From contig JAMWET010001215.1 of assembly GCA_024036415.1 (NCBI GenBank), positions 28,501-92,500 of the forward strand: a DNA stretch of 64,000 nucleotides, written 5' to 3'. The notes under the pieces are model-generated. The model saw only the letters and a program-made list of their open reading frames with translations, was not told the origin of the DNA and searched no databases. Positions within the stretch are counted from its first letter, which is position 1. The number at the start of each line of letters is the position of its first letter. The position numbers and the translations under genes are program-made. The DNA is from Prochilodus magdalenae. Lineage: Eukaryota; Chordata; Actinopteri; Characiformes; Prochilodontidae. This document shows, piece by piece, positions 63,870-64,000 of the stretch.

Positions 63870-64000
63870 GACTGTCATTCAGTGATGTCGAGGTCTGGAC
63901 TAGCTGGTCAGTCCATTGTTCTCTGAACACCAGGAGCTTCTTTGTGTCTGCCTCCTTTTCCCAGAGTGTCTTCTTAATGTGCAAATAGGGACAGGAACAC
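63870..64000. repeat. DR-7 dispersed repeat, cut by the window end
   Basis: CATTCAGTGATGTCGAGGTC, CATTGTTCTCTGAACACCAG and GAGCTTCTTTGTGTCTGCC resemble 40440-40530. Confidence 0.42.

Overview
The window looks like non-coding vertebrate DNA, most probably from a teleost fish and perhaps an otophysan (characiform or catfish-like). The reasons are its dense mixture of Tc1/mariner relics, a tRNA-derived SINE carrying the widespread teleost 3' tail (GTAAGTCGCTCTGGATAAGA), GATA/GACA, CT/GA and AT/GT microsatellites, and several dispersed sequences I recognise from fish genomes. I found no intact protein-coding gene, no convincing exon and no stand-alone RNA gene. Every long reading frame is a by-product of a tandem or simple repeat, or is a decayed transposase. 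The window is best read as intergenic or large-intron DNA. The species is not determinable from what I can see.

Mobile elements. (1) MITE-1, about 250-270 bp, terminal inverted repeats ATCGTCGCTGTCC, with an exact 8-bp target duplication at one copy (57305-57589): six full or partial copies. (2) TcA, a Tc1-like deletion derivative with CAGGGGTTGGAC ends that keeps the N-terminal helix-turn-helix and C-terminal tail but not the catalytic core: five copies. (3) TcB, a second Tc1-like deletion family with the FSDESRF motif: ten copies or fragments. (4) TcC, a third Tc1-like family with a helix-turn-helix reading VKEVAESAGVW: five copies. (5) Single relics: TcD at 39251-39679, TcE at 18956-20010 (all three DDE motifs recognisable) and TcF at 50950-51187. 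(6) A tRNA-derived SINE with nine copies in two subtypes, one inserted into a TcB copy with an 8-bp duplication (62943-63175). (7) Unclassified dispersed repeats (DR-4 to DR-10).

Tandem arrays. 46 bp (1-415), about 105 bp (7318-8735), 30 bp (14034-15992 and, inverted, 21245-22788), 64 bp (23965-25015), about 70 bp (30090-30990), 40 bp (31005-34030, about 75 copies), 50 bp (42186-43148, 19 copies each carrying a CCAAT-type site) and 22 bp (47071-47709). There are also large simple repeats: G-run (3161-3440), CT/TTTC tracts, a pyrimidine-to-purine switch (54338-55250), GATA/GACA (51189-51788, 52281-52435) and AT/GT tracts.

Between the repeats lie a dozen non-repetitive islands (for example 3540-4015, 6840-7235, 15993-17470, 25740-26540, 28600-29200, 46200-46600, 55256-55560, 61020-61340) that look like candidate conserved non-coding elements. 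Two contain perfect DR1 nuclear-receptor half-site pairs, and a CTCF-like site lies at 59726-59739. No alignment was possible, so conservation is an inference. The most interesting observations are the frame-independent open reading of the 40-bp array, the inverted pair of 30-bp arrays, the CCAAT-bearing array, the near-perfect 126-bp AT palindrome and the CTCF-core-like repeat cluster.
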